Source: Stenotrophomonas sp. 24(2023) | GTDB taxonomy: Bacteria > Pseudomonadota > Gammaproteobacteria > Xanthomonadales > Xanthomonadaceae | Direction of reading: 5' to 3' | Assembly: GCF_030913365.1 (NCBI RefSeq) | Contig: NZ_CP133160.1 | Coordinates: 2,011,001 to 2,075,000 of the forward strand | DNA: 64,000 nt | Translations under genes and position numbers: made by a program | Shown here: positions 51,921-60,216 of the stretch, piece by piece | How the letters are laid out: the number at the start of each line of letters is the position of its first letter | Position numbering within the stretch: the first letter of the stretch is position 1 | Notes under the pieces: generated by a model | Database searches by the model: none | The model's input: the letters and a program-made list of their open reading frames with translations, nothing else | Told to the model about the DNA's origin: nothing

Positions 51921-53014
51921 GGGCGCTCCTCGCCGATGGCGTCATGGGCCTGGCCACGGGCGATTTCGCGTTCGCGGCGGTTGAAGGACTGCGAATACAC
52001 CGCCGAGCGCGCTGCCAGCAGCGGATCGCCGGAGGCGGCCAGGCCCTGCGGCAGGACCAGCGGATCGAAATTGATGTCGCGGCATTCGCCGGTGGCCTGC
52101 GGGGTGGCCGATTTCAGTTCCAGCACGCCCGCCACCCGCTGTGCGCGCTCGGCCGGCCAGGCGTAGGAGGCATCGTCGATGCGGTCGCCGGGGCCGGCTT
52201 CGGTCAGCACCAGGTCCCAGCGTACCGGGCCGGCGGCCAGCCGCGCGGACAGGTCCTGCACCAGGAAGTTGGCGTCGGCCTGCTCGCGCTGCTCGGGGCT
52301 GAGCGGCACGAACGGCGCTTGCGGGCGCAGTGTCCAGCGCAGGGCATGGCGGCTGCCATCGGCGGCCGTGCCGATGAAGGTGTTGAGGCTGTTGTAGGGG
52401 GTGTTGGCCCAGCTGTTGGACCACGGTGCCGATTTGGCCCAGGCCTGGAAGGCCCTGGCCTGCGGGTGGCCGGCCAGGAACGCGGCCATCCGCGCCGGGT
52501 CCGGCTTGCCGGTGGCGGGGTCGGGCGTGGCTGCTTCGGCCTGCGCCTTGAAATCCTCCGGCGTGGCGACGGCGAAGAAGGGCGAGCTGTTCATCGCCGT
52601 GCGCCACTGCTGGCCATCGTCGGTGCGCAGCAGCAGGGCCAGGCTGCGCACGCGGGCCTTGGCATCGGCGGCGTGCGGGTCGGTACCGGGGTAGGACAGG
52701 CGGCCCAGCACGGGCACGCTGCGCTGGGTGAACACCCGCGCCGAGGACCAGGCCGCGCCGTCACCGCTGGCGGTGAACGTGCCCAGCACGCAGGTGCCCT
52801 TGCTGTGCGAGCGGCGGAAGCCGGGCTGGGGCGGGCTGCTGCGCTCGATGGCACCGATCAGGGTGGGGGCATCGAGCGTGCGCGAAGGCAGGTGGCCGCC
52901 GCTCCAGGCGAAGGCCAGGGTGACGGCGCCGACGATCGCGCCGATGCCGGCCAGGGGCAGCAGGGGGCGAAGGCGCAGCAGGGGGGAAGGGCGGCGTGGC
53001 GGTGGCTGGGACAT
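51917..53014 (-). CDS. SrpA-like catalase-family peroxidase
   Basis: 365 residues, shorter than a true catalase. An N-terminal membrane anchor (LLPLAGIGAIVGAVTLAFAW, about 18-38) is followed by FRRSHSKGTCVLGTF with the distal His, a LSYPGTDPHAADAKARVRSLALLL segment and the C-terminal haem-Tyr region (AARSAVYSQSFNRREREI). Periplasmic peroxidase of the SrpA group. Coupled to cytochrome b561 and divergent from an ECF sigma gene. Confidence 0.88.
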   Translation of the reverse strand: MSQPPPRRPSPLLRLRPLLPLAGIGAIVGAVTLAFAWSGGHLPSRTLDAPTLIGAIERSSPPQPGFRRSHSKGTCVLGTFTASGDGAAWSSARVFTQRSVPVLGRLSYPGTDPHAADAKARVRSLALLLRTDDGQQWRTAMNSSPFFAVATPEDFKAQAEAATPDPATGKPDPARMAAFLAGHPQARAFQAWAKSAPWSNSWANTPYNSLNTFIGTAADGSRHALRWTLRPQAPFVPLSPEQREQADANFLVQDLSARLAAGPVRWDLVLTEAGPGDRIDDASYAWPAERAQRVAGVLELKSATPQATGECRDINFDPLVLPQGLAASGDPLLAARSAVYSQSFNRREREIARGQAHDAIGEERP

Positions 53015-53149
53015 TCCGGGCTCCGGGCGGGGGATCTAGGGGTAGGACGCGCGGGGGCGCTGTCTATTCCCGGGCCGGATGCGGGGGAATAATGGCCGCC
53101 CGTGGTCGTCCTACCCATGGACCCCTTGCCCTGCCCCCGGAATGCCGTG

Positions 53150-53665
53150 ATGGACGAACTTGACGACCAACGCCTGCGCGAGCTGCTGCCCGCCCTGCGC
53201 CGCTTCGCGCGTTCGCTGTGCCACGACGCCAGCGGCGCCGACGATCTGGTGCAGGCCACGCTGGAGCGTGCGTTGACGCGCTGGCGCAGCCGCCGTGACG
53301 AAGAGGCGCTCAAGCCCTGGCTGTTCCAGATCCTGTACCGCCAGTTCATCGACGAGCAGCGCCGCAGCACGCGCTGGCAGCGCCTGGTGCAGCTGTTCGG
53401 TGCCCCGGCACGCGATGCCGAACCGTCGGCCGAGCGCGTGCATGATGGCCGCGCCTCGCTGGCCCGGTTCAACCAGCTGCCGGCTGAGCAGCGCGCCCTG
53501 CTGATGCTGGTGGCGGTGGAGGGCCTGAGCTACCGCGAGGCCGCCGACGCGCTCGGCGTTCCGATCGGAACGGTCATGTCACGCCTGTCGCGCGCCCGCG
53601 ACCGCCTGCGGCAGCTGGACGAAGGCCCGTCGCGCACCCCCACGCCCCTGAGGAGAGTCCCATGA
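53150..53665 (+). CDS. ECF RNA polymerase sigma factor
   Basis: 171 residues. Region 2 (LCHDASGADDLVQATLERALTRW) and region 4 (LSYREAADALGVPIGTVMSRLSRARDRL) are both clear. ATG 53150 is preferred because GGAA lies 7 bases upstream and the protein then starts at the family N-terminus; ATG 53117 would add eleven residues. Its stop overlaps the anti-sigma start (ATGA). Divergent from the peroxidase/cytochrome pair, a probable target. Confidence 0.9.
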   Translation: MDELDDQRLRELLPALRRFARSLCHDASGADDLVQATLERALTRWRSRRDEEALKPWLFQILYRQFIDEQRRSTRWQRLVQLFGAPARDAEPSAERVHDGRASLARFNQLPAEQRALLMLVAVEGLSYREAADALGVPIGTVMSRLSRARDRLRQLDEGPSRTPTPLRRVP

Positions 53666-54411
53666 ACATCACCCCTCCCACTGACGAGGAACTGCATGCC
53701 CACGTGGATGGCCGCCTGGACCCGGCGCGCCAGGCCGAGGTGCTGGCGTGGCTGCAGGCCCATCCCGAGCAGCAGGCCCGCATCGATGACTGGGTGAGCG
53801 ATGTGCGCGGCCTGCGCGCGGCGTGGGCGGGCACCGAGGCGAGTGCTTCGCTGCCCGCCGCCTTCGACCTGGCGGCCACGCGCCGCCGTGTCGTCGCCCG
53901 GCGCCGGCAGCGGCTGGGCATGGTGGCGGCCTGCGCGCTGACCCTGTGCGTGGGCACCGGCCTGGGCTGGCAGCTGCGCGCGGGCAGCGAGGCCGACCAC
54001 CTGCCGATGGCCGATGCGGTGTCGGCCTATCGCCTGTTCGCTGCCGGCGGCGTGCCGCTGGAGTTCAATGCCGGGGGCCGCCAGCAGCTGGACGACTGGC
54101 TGCGGGACCATTTCGGCTCGGCCGCCGATGTGCCGGACCTGTCCGCGCAGGGCTACCGCCTGCAGGGCGGCCGCCTGCTGTCCACGGCGGAAGGTGCGGC
54201 GGCGATGCTGGTCTACGAGGCCGAAGATGGCGGGCGCATCGGCCTGTACGTGCGCCCGCGCACCACCCGCGCGCTGCCGGTGGGCGAGCGCCGCGACGGC
54301 CGCCTGCTGGCGCAGTACTGGTCACGCGATGGCGTGGCCTTCGCGCTGGTCGGACCGGCCGAGAGCATGCGCACGCAGCCATTGGCACCGTTGCTGCGCG
54401 GCGCCGGCTAG
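53662..54411 (+). CDS. Membrane anti-sigma factor
   Basis: 249 residues. The N-terminal DEELHAHVDGRLDPARQAEVLAWLQAHPEQQ is typical of anti-sigma factors but lacks the HxxxCxxC zinc motif. One membrane segment (about 91-110) leads to a periplasmic domain of about 130 residues. It should hold the sigma factor at the membrane until an envelope signal releases it. Translationally coupled to the sigma gene. Confidence 0.88.
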   Translation: MNITPPTDEELHAHVDGRLDPARQAEVLAWLQAHPEQQARIDDWVSDVRGLRAAWAGTEASASLPAAFDLAATRRRVVARRRQRLGMVAACALTLCVGTGLGWQLRAGSEADHLPMADAVSAYRLFAAGGVPLEFNAGGRQQLDDWLRDHFGSAADVPDLSAQGYRLQGGRLLSTAEGAAAMLVYEAEDGGRIGLYVRPRTTRALPVGERRDGRLLAQYWSRDGVAFALVGPAESMRTQPLAPLLRGAG

Positions 54412-54419
54412 GGCGCGGC

Positions 54420-55019
54420 TCAGGCGATTGGCGAGGACTGCTGCGCTACCGGTGGTGGCGCCTGCCGCGCAGCCGTCCATGCGCGCAGGCCCATCACTGC
54501 CAGGCCGATGAAGAACAGGTACAGCGCGGCGGTGACGTGCAGGGATTTCACCAGGTAGGTGCCCACGTACACCGCATCCACCAGGATCCACACCCACCAG
54601 GCCGCGACATGGCGGCGGGCCTGCCACCACTGCGCCATCAGGCTCAGTGCGGCCAGCATCGCATCCAGCCAGGGCAGCGCGGCATCGGTAAGGAAGTGCA
54701 TCACCGCCCCCAGTGCCACGCCGCCGGTCACCGCCACGGCCACATCGCGCAGCAGGTGATGGCGTGCCAGTGGCACGATGCGGATCTGGCCGTCCTGCTG
54801 CGCATGGCGTCGCCAGTTCATCCAGCCATAGGCCAGGAACGCGGCGAACGCCACCTGCAGCAGCGTGTCCGAATACAGGCGTGCTTCGGCGAACACCAGC
54901 CCGTACAGCGCGACCGACACCAGGCCCACCGGCCAGGCCAGCAGCAGCCGGCGTGCCATCAGCCACACGCCGGCGACGCTGAAGATCGCCGCGGTCCACT
55001 CGAGCACGGCGCTGCTCAT
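54420..55019 (-). CDS. PnuC-family transporter, thiamine type (PnuT-like)
   Basis: 199 residues, seven predicted membrane helices. The family segment LPWLDAMLAALSLMAQWWQARRHVAAWWVWILVDAVYVGTYLVKSL is diagnostic for PnuC proteins. Most PnuC carry nicotinamide riboside, but this gene overlaps a TonB-receptor gene by 4 bp behind a TPP riboswitch, which argues for thiamine (PnuT). This substrate call is from context. Confidence 0.85.
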   Translation of the reverse strand: MSSAVLEWTAAIFSVAGVWLMARRLLLAWPVGLVSVALYGLVFAEARLYSDTLLQVAFAAFLAYGWMNWRRHAQQDGQIRIVPLARHHLLRDVAVAVTGGVALGAVMHFLTDAALPWLDAMLAALSLMAQWWQARRHVAAWWVWILVDAVYVGTYLVKSLHVTAALYLFFIGLAVMGLRAWTAARQAPPPVAQQSSPIA

Positions 55020-57196
55020 AGCGCGAAGGTCACCGACAGGCGCGCCTGCCGCGGCGCACCGGGGAACAGGTAGTAGTCACCGGAGCTGCTGCCGGTATCG
55101 CGCCAGTAGAAGCGGTTGAACACGTTGTCCACCGACAGGTTCCAGGTGACCGGCTGGCCGCGCAGCTGCTGCTGCAGGCGCAGACCCAGGTCGACCACGT
55201 GGTAGGCCGGCGCACGCACGCGGCCATCGGCGGTGGCCACATTGGCCGCGGCATAGCGCCAGCCACCGGTGACGGCCAGGGTCGGCACGAACGGCAGCTG
55301 GTAATCCAGGTGTACCGAGGCACGGGCCTTGGGCACGTTGATCAGCTGGTGCCCTTCGTAGGTGGGCGTGCCGGTGTCATGCACGCGCGCCTGCAGCACG
55401 CTGGCGCTGGCATTGAGGTGCAGGCGCTCGGTCAGCTGGCCGTTGGCGCTCAGTTCCAGCCCGGTGTGGGTCTGCTGGCCGGCCTCGACGAAGCTGTAGC
55501 CGGCGGCGCTGCCATCGGGCATGGCGTACTGGTAGGGCTGGCGGATGCGGAACAGCGCCGCGCCCAGGTCCAGTGCATCGGTGGCGGCGAACTTCACGCC
55601 TGCTTCGAGCTGGCGCGACTCCACCGCCGGCAGGAAATCGCCGGCATTGCTGGTCCAGAACGGGGCTTCCTGGCCGAGCGCGATGCCCCGTACGTAGCTG
55701 GCGTAGGCACTGAGCGCGCCGGTGGCCTTCCACACCAGGGCGGTCTGCGGCAGGAAGCGCGACAGGCGGTCACGGCGTTCCAGTGCACCGCGCTTGTCGT
55801 AGGCCCGCTCGTCCAGGCGCACGAAACGGCCACCGGCCAGCCACTGCCAGTCATCACCGATGCTGATGCGGTCCAGCACGAAGGCGGCCCTCTGGCGGCT
55901 GTCCAGGCGCCGCACCGCATCGCCCGGCTGCAGCGGCGAAGGCGCGAACACCGGAATGTCGGCATCGTGGATGTTGGCGGTACCGACGTACTCGTTGACG
56001 TTGCGGCGCTTGTCCACGGTGCGCTGGAAGCTGTCCAGGCCCAGGGTCAGCTGGTGGCCGATGCGGCCGGTGCTGAAGTGGCCACGGAGTTCGGCGCGCG
56101 CTTCCAGATTGCGGCGGGTGTCGTCCGGGCTGCGGTAGTCGTAGATGTCGTAGTCGCCGTTGGGGGCGAAGTAATTGCCCGGCACGCTGCCATCGGCGCA
56201 CTGCGCGGCGTAGAAGCAGCCATAGGCGAAGGCCACGTTGTCATCGATGACCGAACGGCTGTGGCCGACGGCCACGCGCGACTGCCAGTCCGCGTTGAAA
56301 TCGTAGGTATGGGCGGCGGTGATGTTGCTGCTGGCGATGCTGACCGGTGCCTGCCAGGGCTGGTGGCCGAGCATCAGCGAGCGGTCCACGCCGTGCGGCA
56401 GGGCCACCCCGCCCAGCAGCTGGTAGCCGGATACCGAGCGCTGCGCGCTGGTCTGGTAGTTGGCATCCACTTCCAGCTTGCCGTGCTCGCTGATCAGCCA
56501 GTCGGCCGCCAGCGAGTAGAAATTGCGGCGGCCATCGGCGTGATCGACGTAGGCGTGGGTGTCTTCCCAGGCGGCATTCAGGCGCAGGCCGAAGCGCGGG
56601 GTCAGCCAATGGCCGACGTCCACGGCGGTGTAGCGCGAGCCTTCCGAGTCGGTGCCCAGGGTGACGGTGCGGACCTCGGCCGGGCGCTTGCCCACGTAGT
56701 TGATGATGCCGCCCGGGGCCATCACGCCGGCGGCCAGGCCGGCTTCGCCCTTGAGGATCTCCACCTGCTGGAGGTTTTCCAGCGCCAGGCGCTGCTCGCC
56801 GGCCATGGACAGGCCGTTGAAGCGGTAGCCGGTGGCGGTATCCAGCGCGAAGCCACGGATGGCGATGTTCTGGTAGTAGCCCACCGGCGCGTAGCTGTCG
56901 CCCAGCGATGCATCGCTGCGGGCCAGCTCGGACAGCGTGCGCACCTGCAGCGTGTCCAGCTGCGCGCGGTCGAGCACGTTCACCGATGCCGGCGTGTTCT
57001 TCCAGTCGCCGCCGCCGAAGCTGCCGGACTGCGCCGCACGGTTGCCGTCCTGCCGGGCCTGCACGCGCACGGCCGCCAGATCGGTCGGCGAGCGTTCGCC
57101 GGCATCGGCGGGGGCATCGGCATGGGCGGGCAGGGCCACGCACAGGGCCAGGGTAAGCAGGGAGGGACGCAGGCAGCGGTTCATTCGGTTCGTCAT
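55016..57196 (-). CDS. TonB-dependent receptor, probably for thiamine
   Basis: 726 residues. Signal peptide (LLTLALCVALPAHA), plug domain (SVNVLDRAQLDTL, YQNIAIRGFALDTATGYRFNG, LLQVEILKGEAGLAAG-type loop) and a 22-strand barrel ending in QARLSVTFAL with terminal hydrophobic residue. The TPP riboswitch at 57276-57350 lies 80 nt upstream of the start and the downstream overlap is with the PnuC-family gene, so it likely imports thiamine or its phosphates. ATG 57196 or 57184 are both possible; neither has a strong ribosome site. Confidence 0.88.
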   Translation of the reverse strand: MTNRMNRCLRPSLLTLALCVALPAHADAPADAGERSPTDLAAVRVQARQDGNRAAQSGSFGGGDWKNTPASVNVLDRAQLDTLQVRTLSELARSDASLGDSYAPVGYYQNIAIRGFALDTATGYRFNGLSMAGEQRLALENLQQVEILKGEAGLAAGVMAPGGIINYVGKRPAEVRTVTLGTDSEGSRYTAVDVGHWLTPRFGLRLNAAWEDTHAYVDHADGRRNFYSLAADWLISEHGKLEVDANYQTSAQRSVSGYQLLGGVALPHGVDRSLMLGHQPWQAPVSIASSNITAAHTYDFNADWQSRVAVGHSRSVIDDNVAFAYGCFYAAQCADGSVPGNYFAPNGDYDIYDYRSPDDTRRNLEARAELRGHFSTGRIGHQLTLGLDSFQRTVDKRRNVNEYVGTANIHDADIPVFAPSPLQPGDAVRRLDSRQRAAFVLDRISIGDDWQWLAGGRFVRLDERAYDKRGALERRDRLSRFLPQTALVWKATGALSAYASYVRGIALGQEAPFWTSNAGDFLPAVESRQLEAGVKFAATDALDLGAALFRIRQPYQYAMPDGSAAGYSFVEAGQQTHTGLELSANGQLTERLHLNASASVLQARVHDTGTPTYEGHQLINVPKARASVHLDYQLPFVPTLAVTGGWRYAAANVATADGRVRAPAYHVVDLGLRLQQQLRGQPVTWNLSVDNVFNRFYWRDTGSSSGDYYLFPGAPRQARLSVTFAL

Positions 57197-57275
57197 CAGG
57201 CAGAAGGAGACGAAGCGACGGCGCGAACGTGCACCGGCCCGGCGTGGCCGGGGTGGCGGTGTGCCCACTGCTCAA

Positions 57276-57350
57276 AGCTCCCTACGCCGGTGCAAACCGG
57301 ATCAGGTTCCAAGGGACTCTCTCAGCCTGGCAGACCCAGGCACCCCCGCT
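57276..57350 (-). ncRNA. TPP (thiamine pyrophosphate) riboswitch
   Basis: Read on the minus strand it contains GGGGTGCC, the conserved CTGAGA, ACCTGATCCGG and GCGTAGGGA in the order of the THI element. The ends AGC and GCT close helix P1, and two internal dyads form P3 and P4/P5. It precedes the TonB receptor gene. A CCCGG/CCGGG dyad (57238-57252) lies between the aptamer and the start and could serve as the expression platform. Confidence 0.92.
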
Positions 57351-57413
57351 TCGGTGACCATTTCACTACAAATGGTACGGATTTGCGAGCCGCACCCCGG
57401 CGGCCGGCGGCCT

Positions 57414-57437
57414 GTAGATCCACACCCTGCGCGGATG
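57414..57437 (+). repeat. SMAG repeat, divergent copy
   Basis: GTAG then ATCCACAC-CCT-GCGCGGAT and G: stem with mismatches relative to consensus. Confidence 0.75.
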
Positions 57438-57449
57438 AACGCCCATCCC

Positions 57450-57473
57450 GTAGATCCACGCCATGCGTGGATG
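57450..57473 (+). repeat. SMAG consensus repeat (GTAG type)
   Basis: GTAG then ATCCACGC-CAT-GCGTGGAT and G, 12 bp from the divergent copy. The pair lies between the phosphotransferase stop and the TPP riboswitch. Confidence 0.9.
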
Positions 57474-57487
57474 CTCCTCTGAAGCGT

Positions 57488-58624
57488 TCAGCCAGCCCCG
57501 CGCAGCGCGGCCAGCAGCCGCTGCCCGATCTCCCCCGCGAACCACTGCGCATGGCCCAGCAGGAAGGTGTGGTAGGCCACGTCGGCATTGGCGGTCGAGC
57601 CGGTGACGCCCTCGAAGTACTCCACTTCGGACAGTGCGAAGTCGAAATGGACCACCGGCAACAGGTCGGCCAGTAGGGCCACGCGTTCCGGCGCCAGCGG
57701 CAGCACCTGCTGGTAGCCCTCGACCAGTGCCAGCGCAATGTCCGTGCGCACGGCCTGATCGCCACGCTCCAGTTCCAGCCAGGCAATGGCGTTGCGCTCG
57801 ATGGCCGTGGCCAGGTCGAACAGCGCGCTGGTGGGCGAGGCCAGGCCGAAATCAAACACCGTCTGCACCTGGGGCACTGCGCCGTCCTGTCGCCACAGCA
57901 GGTTGGAGACGTGCCAGTCGTTGTGCGCCCACAGCGTGGGTTCGGCCTGCAGGCGTGTACCCAGTGCGGCATGCCAGGGCAGCACCGTGCGCTGCAGCTG
58001 CTGCTGCCAGGGCTGGCGCGCCAGATAGCGGGCCAGGCCGGGGCGCGCGGGCAGGCTGGCGGCGAGCAGGGCCAGCGGGTCGGCGCTGCGGATCAGCGCA
58101 TCACGCGCCACCAGGATGTGCGTCGTGCGCTGTGGCGCGTCGTAGCCCGCAGCGGCCTGGTGTAGCCGGGCCAGCATGCGGCCGGCTTCGCGTGCCTGCG
58201 CCACGTCGCCCACCAGCGTCCACGAATGGGCATCGCGGTAGACGTCGTGGCCTTCGCCCAGCGCATGCAGTTCGTAGGTCCATTCGCCGTGGGCCACGGC
58301 GCTGGCGCCATGCGCGTCGTGCAGCACCCGCACCACTGGCAGGCCCTGTGCGCCGAGGTGGGCGATGAAGCGATGCTCTTCGCCCAGCGTCTGCACGCTG
58401 CGCACCCGCTGGTGGTGGCGCTTGATGAAGACACGGCCCGCCGCCGCTTCGACGATGGCAGCGGCCGACAGCGGGCGCGGGCTGTGCCAGAGCAGCCGGC
58501 AGTTACCGGCCAGCTGGGGGTAGTCCGCCTGCAGCCCGGCCAGTTCCGCAGCGGTGATCGGTGGCCAGTCAGCGGCCACCGAATCGTTGTTCAGGCCCTG
58601 CACGCGGTGGGAGGAAACGGACAT
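57488..58624 (-). CDS. APH-fold phosphotransferase
   Basis: 378 residues from ATG 58624. Aminoglycoside-phosphotransferase/protein-kinase-like fold: GRVFIKRHH (ATP Lys), RRIAHLG-like helix region, catalytic loop WAHNDWHVSNLLW (Brenner HxDxxxxN) and metal-binding VFDFGLASP. Substrate not evident; homologues include SrkA-like and small-molecule kinases. It ends 138 bp before the TPP riboswitch, so it is not part of the riboswitch-controlled transcript. Confidence 0.8.
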   Translation of the reverse strand: MSVSSHRVQGLNNDSVAADWPPITAAELAGLQADYPQLAGNCRLLWHSPRPLSAAAIVEAAAGRVFIKRHHQRVRSVQTLGEEHRFIAHLGAQGLPVVRVLHDAHGASAVAHGEWTYELHALGEGHDVYRDAHSWTLVGDVAQAREAGRMLARLHQAAAGYDAPQRTTHILVARDALIRSADPLALLAASLPARPGLARYLARQPWQQQLQRTVLPWHAALGTRLQAEPTLWAHNDWHVSNLLWRQDGAVPQVQTVFDFGLASPTSALFDLATAIERNAIAWLELERGDQAVRTDIALALVEGYQQVLPLAPERVALLADLLPVVHFDFALSEVEYFEGVTGSTANADVAYHTFLLGHAQWFAGEIGQRLLAALRGAG

Positions 58625-58703
58625 GGGGCGGTGCGCAGCGGCATGGCGGCAGGTGGAAGGGCGACCATGGTACCGCCCGGGCCATGGCACTGCCGTGCCG
58701 GGC

Positions 58704-59420
58704 TCAGAAATGCGGATCGGCAATGGCGGGCATCACCAGTTCACGCACGAAGCTGGCATCGGACAGCGACAGCAGGCTGCGCAGCACCGCCACCACGTCG
58801 TGCACGGGTACCCGCGTGCCGGCGCCGCGCGCGGCGGCCACCTCACGTGGCACCTGCAGGCCATCGTCGGTATTGAGATAGCCCAGGTGCAGCGTGGTGA
58901 CCGCCAGGCGCTGTGCGCGGAACTGTTCGCGCAGCGCATCGGCGATGCCGTCCAGGGCGGCCTTGGTGGCACCGAAGGCCACCTCCGGACGACCACTGCG
59001 GCGCAGCGCCGAGGTCGAGCCGGTGAGGACCAGGCGCGGCTGGCGGCTGCGCAGCAGCCGCGGCAGCAACCGGCGCAGCAGCAGGAGCAGTGCGGTGAGG
59101 TTGGTGTCCACCAGGCGCGCCAGTTCCTCGTCCGGGCTGGCCAGGAAGTCGTACGCATCGCTGAAGGCCTGCGCTTCCCAGATGCCGAGGTTGCAGACCA
59201 GCACGTCCAGCACCGGCGGTGCCTGTGCATCGATCCGCGCGGCGGCGGCCTGTGGCTGTGACAGGTCGGCCTCGATCCAGTGCACCGTCGTGCCACGGGC
59301 GGCGGTGAGGTGCGCCGGGCGGGTGCGCGACACGCCGGTCAGGGTGTCGCCGGGCTTGCACAGGCCTTCGCCAAGCGCGCGGCCAAGCCCGCGGCTGGCG
59401 CCGATGATCATGATGTCCAT
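58704..59420 (-). CDS. SDR-family protein lacking catalytic Tyr
   Basis: 238 residues. Cofactor loop GASRGLGRALGEG (residues 7-19), a CNLGIWEAQ (NAG-like) segment and the catalytic Ser in LVLTGSTSALRR. The YxxxK position reads FGATK, with Phe in place of the catalytic Tyr (Lys kept). Classical dehydrogenase activity is therefore doubtful; it may be a non-catalytic homologue or use another residue. The function is unknown. It lies 79 bp upstream of the phosphotransferase gene. Confidence 0.8.
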   Translation of the reverse strand: MDIMIIGASRGLGRALGEGLCKPGDTLTGVSRTRPAHLTAARGTTVHWIEADLSQPQAAAARIDAQAPPVLDVLVCNLGIWEAQAFSDAYDFLASPDEELARLVDTNLTALLLLLRRLLPRLLRSRQPRLVLTGSTSALRRSGRPEVAFGATKAALDGIADALREQFRAQRLAVTTLHLGYLNTDDGLQVPREVAAARGAGTRVPVHDVVAVLRSLLSLSDASFVRELVMPAIADPHF

Positions 59421-59498
59421 GCAATGCTGCTCCGTTCACGGGAAAAGCCGGTGGTCGCCCACTGGCCGTCCTGTTTACGGCCTCAACCATTGTTGAGG

Positions 59499-60137
59499 TC
59501 AAGCGCGCGGCTGCGCGGCGGCCCGCCGCCAGGCCGGCCACGCTTCGCCGATCACCCGCACGGCCGAGGCCAGGAACAGCAGCGCGATGATCGCCCCGAC
59601 CACGATGTCCGGCCAGCCGCGCCCGCTCAGGGCCACCCCGGCCCCGGCCAGCAGCACGCCGAGGTTGGCCAGCACATCGTTGCGCGAGCATTCGAAGGTG
59701 CTCTTCATGTTGAGGTTCAGTGCGCGGAAGCGCCACAGCAGGGCCAGGCAGGCCAGGTTGGCCACCAGCGCGATGCCGCCGAACAGCAGCATCAGCCCGC
59801 TCGCCGGCGGCACCCCGTTGACCACGCGATACGCCACTTCCACCGCGATGAAGACGAAGAAGGCCAGGATCATCAGGCCCTTGGCCAGCGCGGCGCCGGC
59901 CTCCCAGCGTGCGCCGCGGTTCACCGCCCACAGGCTCAGGCCGTAGACGATGGCATCGCCCAGCATGTCCACCGCGTCGGCCTGCAGGGCGCTGGAGCGG
60001 GCCACCAGCCCGGCGCCGAACTCGATGAAGAACATCGCCAGGTTGATGACCAGCACGGCGACCAGCACGCGCCGCTGCGCCCCGTGCAGGGCCAGCGCTT
60101 CCAGTTCCGAACGTTTGTGGCTGCAGCAGTGGTCCAT
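59499..60137 (-). CDS. Cation diffusion facilitator metal transporter
   Basis: 212 residues with six membrane helices. The metal-binding motif ALQADAVDMLGDAIVYG (DxxxD) is in helix 2 and SRNDVLANLGVLL in helix 5. The N-terminus MDHCCSHKRSE could bind metal. It lacks the long cytoplasmic C-terminal domain of most CDF proteins, so it belongs to the short type. It would export a divalent cation in exchange for protons. Divergent from a MerR regulator whose operator sits in its promoter. Confidence 0.88.
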   Translation of the reverse strand: MDHCCSHKRSELEALALHGAQRRVLVAVLVINLAMFFIEFGAGLVARSSALQADAVDMLGDAIVYGLSLWAVNRGARWEAGAALAKGLMILAFFVFIAVEVAYRVVNGVPPASGLMLLFGGIALVANLACLALLWRFRALNLNMKSTFECSRNDVLANLGVLLAGAGVALSGRGWPDIVVGAIIALLFLASAVRVIGEAWPAWRRAAAQPRA

Positions 60138-60182
60138 GGCACATCCGGGGCCGGCCCGGCCTTGAAAGGGGGAACAGGCGCC

Positions 60183-60213
60183 TTTATCAACCTTGTAGCC
60201 CCTACAAGGTCAA
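60183..60213 (-). promoter_or_regulatory. MerR-type promoter and operator of the CDF gene
   Basis: On the minus strand, -35 TTGACC (60208-60213) and -10 GATAAA (60183-60188) are separated by 19 bp, the stretched spacing typical of MerR-activated promoters. The spacer and -35 edge hold a perfect dyad, ACCTTGTAG and CTACAAGGT with CCC between (60190-60210). The same dyad includes the AAGG ribosome site of the divergent merR gene. Confidence 0.9.
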
Positions 60214-60216
60214 GCC

